A DNA stretch of 20,000 nt from Chara braunii (lineage: Eukaryota; Streptophyta; Charophyceae; Charales; Characeae): the NCBI GenBank assembly GCA_003427395.1, contig BFEA01000225.1, forward strand, positions 1,338,023 to 1,358,022. Reading direction: 5' to 3'. How positions within the stretch are numbered: position 1 is the stretch's first letter; each line of letters opens with the position of its first letter. The position numbers and the translations under genes are program-made. This document shows, in pieces, positions 1 through 8,999 of the stretch. A model generated the notes under the pieces. It had not been told where the DNA came from and did no database searches. It saw nothing but the letters and a program-made list of their open reading frames with translations.

Positions 1-33
<33 letters not shown>
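1..33 (-). repeat. Poly(T) run, probable poly(A) tail of minus-strand LINE
   Basis: Thirty-three uninterrupted T residues at the window edge. Read on the minus strand this is a poly(A) tract lying just after the last LINE-like coding sequence, which is where a LINE tail belongs. It touches the window edge, so it may be longer or may mark a contig end. Confidence 0.6.
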
Positions 34-34
<1 letters not shown>

Positions 35-64
35 TTTAACACGAATAACCCTTCTGTAAACCCT

Positions 65-1445
65 CTATCCCGGCGGTGGTAAGAGAACCGTCAGGATTGA
101 GGGTTTATCCGTCGGGCTGCTCCATCTATTGGTGGGGAGCGGCACCTGCTGGAAACCGGGTCCAGCGTCCCATTGATACATCTTATAACATGGAGATTGC
201 TGTTTGTTGTTTCCTGCGGCTGTGGACTTTTCTCTTCTCAGACGCGGGTCTCCGTTGTCCCATTTCCTTCTTACCGAGAAGGTCTCCGTATACATTTTGT
301 CCTTGTGTAATATGTTATGGATGCATTCGAAACGCGTCCAGGATTCATGTTTCTCAATTTGGATATTCTGCAATTCGTGCATCCACATGGACCTGTACAT
401 CAGCCAGTGTCGGTCTGTGAGGGCAGAAAATCCAAATTTCCCTTCTGCTTTTTCTTTCTATTTTTCGACGTAGTTTGATTTCTTCGTAGTTTCTATTAAC
501 AGCTTTAACCCGCCAGATTGTTTGCAGCAAGGCTGACATAACGTAGATGCCTTTGTCGAGCCAGTCCCCTGGAGTTGGGTAGCGTGGGGAGGCACACCTC
601 CATTCATCCGAAAAATTCCGGACCCATTCCTCCATATTGGGGTCATCCATAATCCTCATAATTCAACTTGAAGGTACCTTTGCCCTTCTCTAGGTCCACC
701 CTCATGTTCACCAGGATGGACACGGGCTTGTGGTCCGAGATGGGTTCCGTTTCTATGACCGCTCGTGAGATCAGTGGCATGATTGTTTCACTGACTAGGA
801 TGGCATCCAGTCTGCGAGAGGTAGCTGGTTGGTTGTTGTTCGTGGTTGATGAGAACCAAGTGTATTCCTGCAATGTGGGGTGAAATTGGCGGAAGGGGTC
901 AAGATGACCTTGGTCTTCAAGTAGCTCATTAAGGGCAAACGATTCGGAAGGGTGTGAGAGTGGAGAAGTAGAATCCATTGCCTCGTTCAACACAGTGTTC
1001 CAGTCTCCCCCTACCAACAGGTACTCAGTGCGGGGGATGACTGCGTTTAAAGACTGGAAAAAAATTATCTTAGACGAGTGATCTGCAGGTGCATAGACTG
1101 AGACTATGCACCAAGTTTGGTTGTTCGCCGTCAAGGTGAGCTTTGCCCATCTTCCTTCATTGTCTGTCTCAATATCGGAGATAGAGTTGCTGAGCGAGCT
1201 ATGTATCAAGATGGCGACCCTGCCCTTGGAACCAACTCGGGGGACCAAATCTGAGGTCCGGTCCACCAGGATCCCAGTTCTTGTATACGGTCGCTGCTCA
1301 GTTATCCGAGTTATGTTTCCTGCAGTAAAATAATCCGAGCCCTGTTTTTGTGTATCCATGATTTGAATCGGGCTCGTTTATATTTACCATTTTTGTCCAC
1401 TAATCCTCTGACGTTCCATGACGTGATCCTGACCGTATGCTCCAT
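65..1445 (-). pseudogene. LINE ORF2 remnant: APE-type endonuclease plus linker, frameshifted
   Basis: This is the first-strand nicking endonuclease of a LINE ORF2 (endonuclease/exonuclease/phosphatase fold). The ATG at 1445 opens a 44-codon stretch with SWNVRGL and, at its end, LLQET (catalytic Asn and Glu), stopped by TAA at 1311-1313. The reading then shifts to the frame 1359-643. There GRVAILI, SVYAPADH, GGDWN (residues 117-121), SRRLDAILV (181-189) and SDHKPV (208-213) give the rest of the catalytic set, in family order. A second shift near 655 leads to the linker frame 659-354 (DPNMEEWV, WLDKGI, LRRKIE), and a third near 430 to the frame ending at 65. The linker ends where the RT should begin. 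At least three frameshifts make it non-functional. Family assignment is firm; subfamily is not. Confidence 0.9.
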
Positions 1446-3763
1446 CCGTCACTGCGAATGGTACCTGTGATTGGATAGACACCATAGCAGACGTGGGGAC
1501 AGTAATTGCTGCCTGAAGTGCGACATTGTCCCACGGTGTTCTAAGTGCGTCTGCAAAGGATTTGGAGAAGATTCTCCTATCGGGGTGGAGAACTTCATTT
1601 GTCTCAGTGACAATCTCCCCCCTGATGCCATCACCTAGGATGGGAACATGTCTTTCCTCACTGCTGGGTTTGAACCAGCTGAGTGGAGCCCAACTTGAAT
1701 AGAGACCTTCGCTGGCTTTCTAGATGTCTATGCCAGGAGCCGGGTGTGCCTCTAGACAGAGTGCATGGATTGGATAAATTCTCCCAGAAGCTCCTTTTTT
1801 TTTTAAGCCCAGGTTGTTGTAAAGGTGGGTTACTAGACGGATGGCAGTCACCCACAGTACTCGGCCATTTGGTTGTTCAGATGACCCGTCTGAAGACCCC
1901 ACCCACCCTTCCCAGAAGCTCCAATCTTGTTGAGTTTGATCAGTGGCTGATTTGGGATTGAGTTTGATCAGTGGCTGATTTGGGATTGGCCTTACCACAA
2001 ACTTGTTCTTCAAGAGTTGTGACCCGAGGTTGAAGAGAGCTATATGATCAGGGGGCGAGTGGAGGGAGGCATGCGGAATATTGTAGCCTCCCTGTGCATT
2101 CACCTGGAGAAACACAAATGGACCTTGGTTGGTATTTTGAAAAAGCAGGGGGAGTCCCACCTGCGAGCCTGGTGCTTGTTCCTTGGATGGGGCTTGATCC
2201 TCCACTGAAGCGACCAGGCTATCCTCGAAAGCCTGTGGGTGGGTCCTTTTTGGGGGAATTACCTGCTATGTGTGCAGTGTCTACCGCCATGTCCGTCTGA
2301 AGTTGGAGAGAGAGTCTTGGATCGAGTGTGGTCCCCCCTTCCGTTGCTGCCGCTGCTGCGGGACGAGGGGATCCTTCTGTTGTTCCACTCGGTTGGGGTG
2401 GTTTACTGCTTCTGGTCTCATCTACGTGAGTAGCGGCTGGGTCCATCCGGGTCCCAGAGCCGCTGGCCATGTCTGGGTTCACACCCTGCCACAACTGCAT
2501 CTTCTGAGCCCATGACACCCTGTTTTGGCCGCTCGAGACTTTTGGGTTTGTTGAATCCTGACCCAGGCGTGAGGGAGTGTATTGGGCTATCTTCTCCTGT
2601 ATCAACTGGCTTTTGGCCTGTTGATTCTGTCGATTTCGGGTCCCACCTTTGGAACTTGTCGCAGGTGGGCGAAGATCTGGATTCATCCCTTGTACCGGAC
2701 GTGTTGTGTACCTCGTGTTGTGTCTTGGGTCCTGTCTTGAGTCCTGCTGTGTGGTGGAACGTCTGTCTTGTCTCTCTTGTCTCGCCTGTGTTGGCGAGGT
2801 CATCTGAGGGCCTGTGCCTATCGAAGCGGGGGACATAGGGATGGCGCCATGGCCCAGACTCCCCTCGAGTGGTGGGATGCGCTTTGAACTGACTGACCGT
2901 GGATGACTCGGCTAATATTCAGTTATCGGTTCTGTGAAGAGGCATTCCTCTAGTAGTCTAATGTACCGGTTGCCACCTTTGCACCATTGGTGGTTGCTGT
3001 TAACCAGGTCCCCAGTCAAAAACTTAGAGCCTGTGAAAACCTTGAGACTTCTGACAAACTTCGCTTCTGCGTCCAGGTGGAGCTGGTATTTGAGATTGCC
3101 CGACTTTGGATCGATTGGGTCATCATTGACTACATCGAATTCCTTGATAATCTTACTCATGGCTTTTTCTATCCCTGATCTAATGTAGAACGAGGCATTG
3201 ATCGGGAGACGGGTGGCCATGACCCAGTAGGTCTTCCTTTTTTCCTCCTCCCGGTGCTGAACCCATTCCGCATGAGGCATCCACGGGCGGAGTAAGATTT
3301 TGTAGGTTTTGTTTCTGTCAACAAAACGTTCAATTCCCCTGGCCAGTAGGCCTTCCACGATCTCTGGGACTTTGGCAATATAGGTGAGTTGCATTTTACT
3401 CTCGATGAGGGCGAGTCCTCGATGAGACGTCAACTTTTCGGGCGGGATCAAAGCATCTTCGATCGAGCGGATCAGCTCAATCTTTCTGTCATTGGTGAAG
3501 TTTTTGGCTTCACCTTGAAAAGGTACAGCAACTGCCATATTTTTCAGAAATTATTCCTCGACTGCCCAAATTCAATCATTTGAGGGAATCTCCAGACAAC
3601 TATTCTCTTCGTCCAGACAAGTTTCAATAAACTCTGAAACATCCTGGTTGATGCGGTTGATATACCAACCAGCCACCAGGTCGGCTAGACGAGAGATCTC
3701 TGCGTCGAACATTGCGGTGAATGTGGATGGAGGAGATTCCACCTCGATCGGGGTCTGTTCCAT
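1384..3763 (-). pseudogene. LINE ORF1 remnant, DUF4283-like N-terminal half and proline/serine-rich C-terminal half
   Basis: Likely the nucleic-acid-binding ORF1 protein. From ATG 3763 one frame runs to 2219, broken only by TGA 3572-3574, TAA 3551-3553 and TAG 2912-2914; a later ATG at 3538 could also serve. A shift near 2210 moves to the frame 2205-1384, with one TAG at 1720-1722. The part 3538-2912 has LLRPWMPHAEWV followed by YWVMATRLPI, a layout like the DUF4283 domain of plant LINE ORF1 proteins; this is by eye and tentative. The part 2836-2219 is rich in Gln, Arg, Pro and Ser and looks disordered. I see no clean CCHC zinc knuckle. The last 62 nt overlap the start of ORF2 in another frame, a common LINE layout. 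Confidence 0.7.
1931..1986. repeat. Perfect 28-bp tandem duplication inside LINE ORF1
   Basis: The 28-bp unit 1931-1958 is repeated exactly at 1959-1986. The unit is not a multiple of three, so the duplication changes the ORF1 phase. Two identical copies in an otherwise decayed gene point to a recent slippage event or an assembly stutter. Confidence 0.9.
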
Positions 3764-4319
3764 GGTTGCGGCGAAAGCCTCAGAGAGTACGCTGGTAAGA
3801 CTGAGTCTCGCAAACGTGTAGGGAGAGATAGAGGTATGAAGATTGTAACTACTACGCAGTCGGAGCCGAGGAGTGAAATTTGATTATTTCGATCGCCGGT
3901 TCGCTGGACTGCTACGGATGACAATAAAGAGGCACCATCTGAAAAATCACAGTACAGAGCATCCTGACTGTGAAAGTGAAAAGAATAATAATAAATGCTA
4001 CTTTCTGACGTGATTAAATAAATAAAGAATCTTAATTGAGACTGAAACAATAAGGAAAGAATTGATCGTATTTAGTGTGAGGTAGATTAGGGAGAGCGGG
4101 ATTACCTCCAGGCGACAGCGGGACTCCTATCCTACTTGGACAGTGCGGCCAGCTGACGCTTTACCAGCGGGGAGCTTCGATCAGTGAGAGTGGGAGGCCA
4201 ATGTGGTTATGGTAAGCAATGGTTATGCGGACCGTATGTTAAATATAGGTTACCCAGGACTGCGGGGGGATCGTGGAGGGGGAGGATAGCTGTGCAACAG
4301 AAAAATTCCCACGAGCCAT
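3764..4319. other. Non-coding stretch upstream of LINE ORF1 (possible 5' UTR)
   Basis: No reading frame here resembles a known protein. Because it directly precedes the ORF1 start on the minus strand, the part next to 3763 may be LINE 5' UTR. I could not place the element's 5' boundary. Confidence 0.4.
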
Positions 4320-4650
4320 AAAAAAAAAATCCTTCCTATTTATAAATTATCATTCCAATCTTCGTTCAATTCTCAAATTTTCAGTTTGATTTGATAACTT
4401 ATTTATGACTAAAAATCCTTACTTAGAATTACAGTCCAATTAAAATATTTCATGAACTCATCCAGACTTTCATTCCATCTCTAGCATGCAGTCGAAATAA
4501 GAAGGGATACCCTGTTCTTGGAATGAAGTTTGCAAGTAAGATGATTTTTTTAAAAATTGGAATGACTTTTTAAAAGATGGAATGAAAATTTAAAATTTAG
4601 ATTGTAATTTTACTATAGAATGATTATTTAATTCTGATATTTTTTCCGTT
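4320..4650. repeat. AT-rich block with weak fold-back character
   Basis: Strongly AT-rich compared with both sides. The left half carries CATTCCA words (near 4349 and 4470), and the right half carries the complement TGGAATG (near 4519, 4558 and 4580). The halves are loosely inverted relative to each other, as in a decayed fold-back or MITE-like element. No clean terminal repeats or target-site duplication are visible. Confidence 0.35.
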
Positions 4651-4974
4651 GTGGAGGGGGAAGGGGATGGAAACAGTGGGTCGAGAGGGACTGTGCTTTC
4701 TTGTCAGTATCTGCAGTGAGGTGACGACTGTAAGGTAGGGAAGTGCCTATGTTGGGCTATTTAGGTCCCAAACAGAACCAGTATACGTGGTGCGGGCTTG
4801 ACAATTGGAATACGGGAAGTTGTGGCGATCGGGCTTGACGAACGGTATATTGCCTAATCGGGGCGGGACAGTGTAGTGGAATCTTTGTATTCCAGGAGGA
4901 TGAGGGTTGGGCTGGGAAATTCAGTTAACCTAAAGTGGATCGGGCGGTGTAATGGCAGTGCGGGGAATGCGTAC

Positions 4975-5800
4975 GAAGTCGGGGGCAAATGAGTGGTGGA
5001 ATATTGACGTATGGCTGCAGGGGAGAGGTCTGTGCCGAAGTGGACGGTGAAGAGGAATAGGCATCGCGCAAGAGTACTATAGCGACTGGTTCCTAAGAAA
5101 GAACTTACTACGAGTAGGGTGGACTGTTTTTTTTTTTTTTTTTTTTTAATAGAATGGAAAAACGGGGAGAAGGGAGGGGTACGTGGTGGAAACGGAGTTC
5201 AATATGTATATAAAGAGCAGTGGCAGTGAGGGAATTAGGGATTATTGGTTGGAGCAAGATAAGGATTTCCTAGGGGAAGTAATAATTGGTTTGGTTTTGC
5301 CAGGCTGGGCGTGTGTTCGAGTTGACGGGAAGAAAGAGAGGAGTCAGCGGAGTGCAAGAAACTGTAGCAACCGGGTCCTTTTTAGAGAGGAATTACTAAG
5401 AATAGGATGGACCGCAGTCTAGTATAGGAAATCGAACAGAGGGAAGGGGTAAATGGTGGAAGCGAATTCAATCTGTATACTAGGAAAAACTGAGGCAGTG
5501 GGGGAATCAGGGATTTTAACGTTTGGAGCGAAGTAAGGATTCCCCAGGGATGCGTAGTAGCTGGTTTGGTTTACCAGTGTGTGCTCGAGCCGACGGGAAG
5601 AACGAAAGGAGTCGGAGAGAGCAGGAGAACTGTAGCGACCGGATCTGGATAAAGAATTGCTAAGGATAGGATGTACCGTAGACTAGTAGGGGAGAACAGA
5701 GAGAGGGGAGGGGTAAGTGGTGGAATCAAAGTTACCTTGTATAGGAAGAACAGGGTTAATGGGCGTCAGGAGCAAAGTAAAAGAGACTAGAGTAGGGGGG
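4975..5800. repeat. Degenerate tandem repeat, period about 263-270 bp
   Basis: Two nearly whole units and parts of others are visible. The word GGTGGA followed by an A/T-rich tail falls with its last A at 5190, 5460 and 5724. The unit-end block (GGATGGACCGCAGTCTAGTA at 5405-5424) recurs as GGATGTACCGTAGACTAGTA near 5668. A more diverged unit end lies at 5081-5126, split from the next unit by a run of 21 T. Open frames inside (for example 5183-5422 plus) are not conserved between units, so this is treated as non-coding. Earlier, more diverged copies may reach back to about 4860. Confidence 0.7.
5127..5147. repeat. Poly(T) run of 21
   Basis: A homopolymer between two units of the 265-bp tandem repeat. 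The next unit lacks it at the same place, so it was inserted or expanded in this copy, or reflects a retrotransposed tail. Confidence 0.8.
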
Positions 5801-7131
5801 AGGGGGAGATGGGCGGGTGATACCTGCAACTGGCCATGGAACAAGTGTCGATACATCCTCCAGTCAATCCATTGTAACGAAAGCAGAGTACTTGAATCGC
5901 TGTGGAGCTGTCGCTTGGACCCCTGAAAGCAGAGAACTTGAATCGTTGTGGCGGAATGCCAGTCTCTCGGCGTTACGCTGGACCAGGTAAGGTTTGGTAA
6001 GAAACTAGTAATGGCTCTGTTCTCTCTGGTCGGTGAGGTGCGAGTACAAGTGGGACCGGCCGGCCACCACACTCCCTAACCCGACAGGCGGAAACTTCTC
6101 GCTTGTCGTTGCTGGGTTAGGGTGTTTCTCTCCTTCCGTCTCCCAAGGGGAGGAAAGGTTGGTGATGGCGGAATGACCAGGGTAACTCGGTTACCGAGCG
6201 ACGGCGCAGGCACTAACGCGAAAATAGCGGAGTGTCGCTGGAGCGCGCGCCGGTCGCCCACGTAGTGTCTTTTTTTTTTTTTTTTTTTTATATATATATC
6301 TCCCAATGCGTGTTGTATTGTTGCCTGTTCCCGTGTCTCCACTTGGTGCATCGAATTGACAGATGGCCTAGTCGCTCAGCTTCCCTGTCACCTCCGGGGT
6401 CTTCTGGTTTGCATCGCATTATTGCACATTCCTGACGAGTCTGCGAAAGGCTGACGAAACAGTCTGGCGCAGTCTTGCTTTTTTTCTGTGCATGACAAAT
6501 CTGTTGTTTTCTTCATTCCATTTCCTGTTTTTTTGTTGTTGTTTTTAATCGTGTAGACTCTATAGAGGGATGTGCGGGGTGCCTGCACCCCTTCCACACC
6601 CTGCACAACCCCCCCTGCCCCATCTCCCTCTCCCCCCCCCCCGGACGCATTTTGGGCATGCCGCGCAAACATGTCAAACACATTTACTAAACAAACGTTA
6701 AATGCGTCCAGATACTGAACGCGAAGCGTTCATTCAATGAATGTGTGGCAACACAATTGAGGAAGACCCGCTTCGTCTTCACCATGGCAAACTACTCGGT
6801 TAAGAGAGCTCTGCCACCAATAGTGACTGCCTGATCTGCGTACGCAAGTGCGAGGCGCGGAAGGAGCATGATGTTGAAAGAGGCTTTTATGATAAAAGTA
6901 TGCGTCGCAGAGGGGGGAACAATTTGACAATAAAGATGTTGTCGTGGAAAGGGATGAAGGTTGGATGGTGGAACAAAAAGGCGATGAATGTTCTCAACAG
7001 AATGGTTGAATGAGAGTTTGCGGGAGGTGGTTAATGGAGGCACAAAATTTTAGACAACCTGTCATGCCATTAATAAGAAAATCCAAGGGTTATTTTAACC
7101 AAACTTGCCACCAAAGTCATAGAGCAGAGAC

Positions 7132-7132
<1 letters not shown>
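5801..7132. other. Gene-poor interval with simple repeats
   Basis: No recognisable coding sequence on either strand. It contains a duplicated 26-bp word (5879 and 5925, spacing 46 bp, few differences), a T-run at 6270-6289 followed by an AT microsatellite to 6299, and a C-rich tract at 6608-6642. Open frames of 60-130 codons here show no motifs and have low-complexity translations. Confidence 0.5.

Positions 7133-7174
<42 letters not shown>
7133..7174. repeat. Poly(A) run of 42
   Basis: The longest homopolymer in the window, followed directly by six C. It lies 31 bp from the adapter artefact at 7206-7243. The run-on A-to-C pattern looks like low-quality sequence, so base calls here should not be trusted. 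Confidence 0.9.
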
Positions 7175-7176
<2 letters not shown>

Positions 7177-7205
7177 CCCCAATGGGTGTTTAATTGTTGG
7201 CATAC

Positions 7206-7243
7206 CTGCCTCTTATACACATCTAGATGTGTATAAGAGACAG
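7206..7243. other. Nextera mate-pair junction adapter (library artefact, not genomic)
   Basis: These 38 bases are two back-to-back 19-bp Tn5 mosaic-end adapters in opposite orientation: 7206-7224 ends in CTCTTATACACATCT and 7225-7243 is AGATGTGTATAAGAGACAG. This is the circularisation junction of the Nextera mate-pair protocol. The only difference from the perfect palindrome is C instead of T at 7209. Translated on the plus strand it gives SYTHLDVYKRQ, a peptide known as a contamination signature in protein databases. The flanks may come from positions kilobases apart. No biological function should be assigned to it. Confidence 0.98.
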
Positions 7244-7261
7244 GCACAACAACCTTGAACC

Positions 7262-7300
7262 AAAAAAAAAACAGGCAAAAAAAAAAAAAAAAAAAAAAAA
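7262..7300. repeat. Two A-runs (10 and 24) beside the adapter
   Basis: A-runs at 7262-7271 and 7277-7300 are separated by CAGGC. With the 42-A run on the other side they bracket the adapter, and the following bases (runs of C, A and G to about 7332) also look like degraded base calls. Confidence 0.85.
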
Positions 7301-8084
7301 CATCAAATTTTTACCCCAAAGGGCCCAAACCCTAATTTTAGTTTTGGACCTGTTTGTTAGTCAGGAGCTGAAACTGGGGTTCCCCGTTAACCAGATGTGT
7401 TGGCATTAACAATGGCTTGACCACGAGATCATAATGGCCCCCTATAGGGAACTTGCAGACTTTTTGCAGTATAAATTAAATGAAGGATCATTTCATGAAT
7501 GCCAATTGCGGTTAGAGGAGGATGGATGACACAGGAAAATGAACACAGAAGGATGATGGTTTTTTTTCAGAGAAAGGAGAACTCGCTTATAAGAGAATTA
7601 TAATTTGCATCAGCGATCAAATGAGGGTAGGATGAAAAAAATCATTTCGTAATCAAACCAAATCACGAAAGCGTTGTGCCTCGGCTAATCGACACAAGCT
7701 GGACCGCCTCCTGATTTTTTTCTCCGACCTCTCTTCCCAACTACCGACGAAGATCCTCAAATTCTTTGAGGAGTTCTCTCCAGTGGCACTTTCCCAATCT
7801 TTAGCAAACTGTAGCTGCATCGCTGCTCCATGCGGCCTCTTCATTCAAGAAAGATGATGCACAATTTTTCGGACCTGATACAACAAGGATGATGCCTTCA
7901 GCAGACGAAGGCTACCCATGACAGTTTCACTGCTAATTTTCTTGCCTCTCATCAGTCTTTGTGGCGCCAGTACCAGCCTCCTCTTCCGTGAAGAGCGCTC
8001 AGAGCACAATCATTCCTTAGAGTGTCACCAAAGCCATACTGTTTGATGAGGCTTCCGGGGAACCAATATATTGATTGATTGATT
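7301..8084. other. No recognised gene; weak open stretches only
   Basis: On the plus strand one frame reads from before 7350 to TGA 7527 with a single TAA at 7407-7409 and includes MAPYRELADFLQYKL. It could be a decayed coding segment but matches nothing I know. On the minus strand 7844-7653 is open for 63 codons without motifs. An 18-bp TTGA-type microsatellite lies at 8071-8088, next to the inverted repeat that follows. Confidence 0.35.
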
Positions 8085-8230
8085 GATTCAGACCCTTCAC
8101 TTGGAACACATTCACCAACAGTCATGAGCAGGCGACGTTTGCATCGGAGACTTCCAATATGAATCCTCCTATGCAAACGCCGCTTGCTAATGACTGTTGG
8201 TGAATGTGTTCCAAGTGAAGGTCCTGAATC
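8085..8230. repeat. Inverted repeat, 60-bp arms, 26-bp spacer
   Basis: The arm 8085-8144 is complementary to 8171-8230 at 55 of 60 positions, with 32 consecutive perfect pairs in the outer half (8094-8125 with 8190-8221). The spacer is 8145-8170. RNA from either strand would form a long hairpin. It could be a fold-back transposon end, two head-to-head copies of a repeat, or a microRNA-like hairpin. A 105-codon open frame crosses it on the minus strand, but its protein mirrors the palindrome and is probably not a gene. The outside is flanked on the left by GATT-type repeats. Confidence 0.9.
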
Positions 8231-8566
8231 GGAATGTGAGACCAAACCTCTTGTCGACACTTCTGGCAATGGTCCTGCTTCGCAAAGTGAGGACCGTTAG
8301 ACTAGCTAAGTATAGAGCTAGCAGGTTAGGTGACTCCTACGGTGCATGTGTGCATCAACGTTTTATAATTATTCTAAATCGGAACCAAGAGGAGGGTATA
8401 TACTTGGTCTTCGTCTCATAGAAAGGGGAGGCCGTTAGTTATCCCGTCTCAAGCCATGATAGGCAATTCTGGTGATAATCCTGCTTCACATTGTGAGACC
8501 CACTCCGCCTGCAGTAGTCAGTTGTTAAGCCACAACAGACAACACTACCAGTTTTTGCCGAATGCG
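8231..8566. other. Unassigned stretch with a diverged direct repeat
   Basis: A 31-bp block at 8263-8293 recurs at 8469-8499 with about nine differences (shared core TCCTGCTTC and GTGAG). Translated in one frame both give similar short peptides (SGNGPASQSED and SGDNPASHCET), hinting at an old repeated coding unit. No family is recognised. Confidence 0.3.
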
Positions 8567-8999
8567 TTACTTTTCTATTGAATTCATGAATTCATGTATT
8601 TTAACAAAATGTGCAGAACGAGAATGAATCATCTGCTGGAACATGGATAAATACAGTGAAACATCACCATATTTTTTGTCTTTTGTGCATGTCGAGAGCA
8701 GTGGAGCGAGGACCAATGTTATTTTGCCATTCATGAAATTCATTGCTTGAATGGTGTTCAACAACCTTGGTCGGTCGTAAGCACACTCTTTGGATCTGCT
8801 CCCCTAATAGTATTTGTTTGGAGTGCCTTTTTGTGTGGTTGACGAGGAGACTTGTTCTTTTCGCATTACTCAAATTCAACACAATCTCTTTGAAAATGGT
8901 TAGGCGATTTCGATAGCCAATCAATATATCGCTCCTCCACTTGTGTCGATTTAAAATACTCAGAAGGGTATTTTCTGACCCATTGATTACAAATGTCAT
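8567..8999 (-). pseudogene. Possible decayed protein-coding segment, function unknown
   Basis: Two overlapping minus-strand frames (8999-8664 and 8764-8567) read sensibly one after the other, as if a single frameshift near 8760 split one protein of roughly 145 residues. The first has KWRSDILIGYRNRL and LLGEQIQRVCLRPTKVV, the second MNFMNGKITLVLAPLL and LYLSMFQQM. The spacing of aromatic and leucine residues is loosely like the middle of hAT-family transposases, but no catalytic motif is visible, so I do not assign it. The stretch ends with a stop at 8567. Confidence 0.3.

Larger units (their letters stand above)
1..3763 (-). mobile_element. Degenerate non-LTR retrotransposon (LINE), minus strand, lacking reverse transcriptase
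   Basis: Order on the minus strand is ORF1, an overlapping ORF2 with an APE-type endonuclease, a post-endonuclease linker, then a poly(A) tract. A full LINE would carry about 2-3 kb of reverse transcriptase between linker and tail; none is present here. The copy is therefore internally deleted, or the sequence was mis-joined near its 3' end. Both ORFs carry frameshifts and stops, so the element is dead. The 5' end is not defined; about 500 bp upstream of the ORF1 start could be 5' UTR. No target-site duplication could be established because the 3' end is at the window edge. Confidence 0.85.

Noticed and set aside
6074-6122. CCCTAACCC and its inverse GGGTTAGGG, resembling telomere units
   Set aside because: Only one 9-bp word on each side of a 31-bp spacer; no array.
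7010-7409. Open frames crossing the adapter (7010-7258 and 7227-7409)
   Set aside because: They are translations of poly(A) and the library adapter.
7930-7965. CTGATGAG followed by GAAAA on the minus strand, resembling a hammerhead ribozyme core
   Set aside because: The bases between the two core words cannot form the required stem II, and no closing stem is evident. A second CTGATGAG near 11955-11970 is RT coding sequence and lacks the GAAA.
7952-8269. 105-codon minus-strand open frame over the inverted repeat
   Set aside because: Its two halves mirror the palindrome, and no motif is present.
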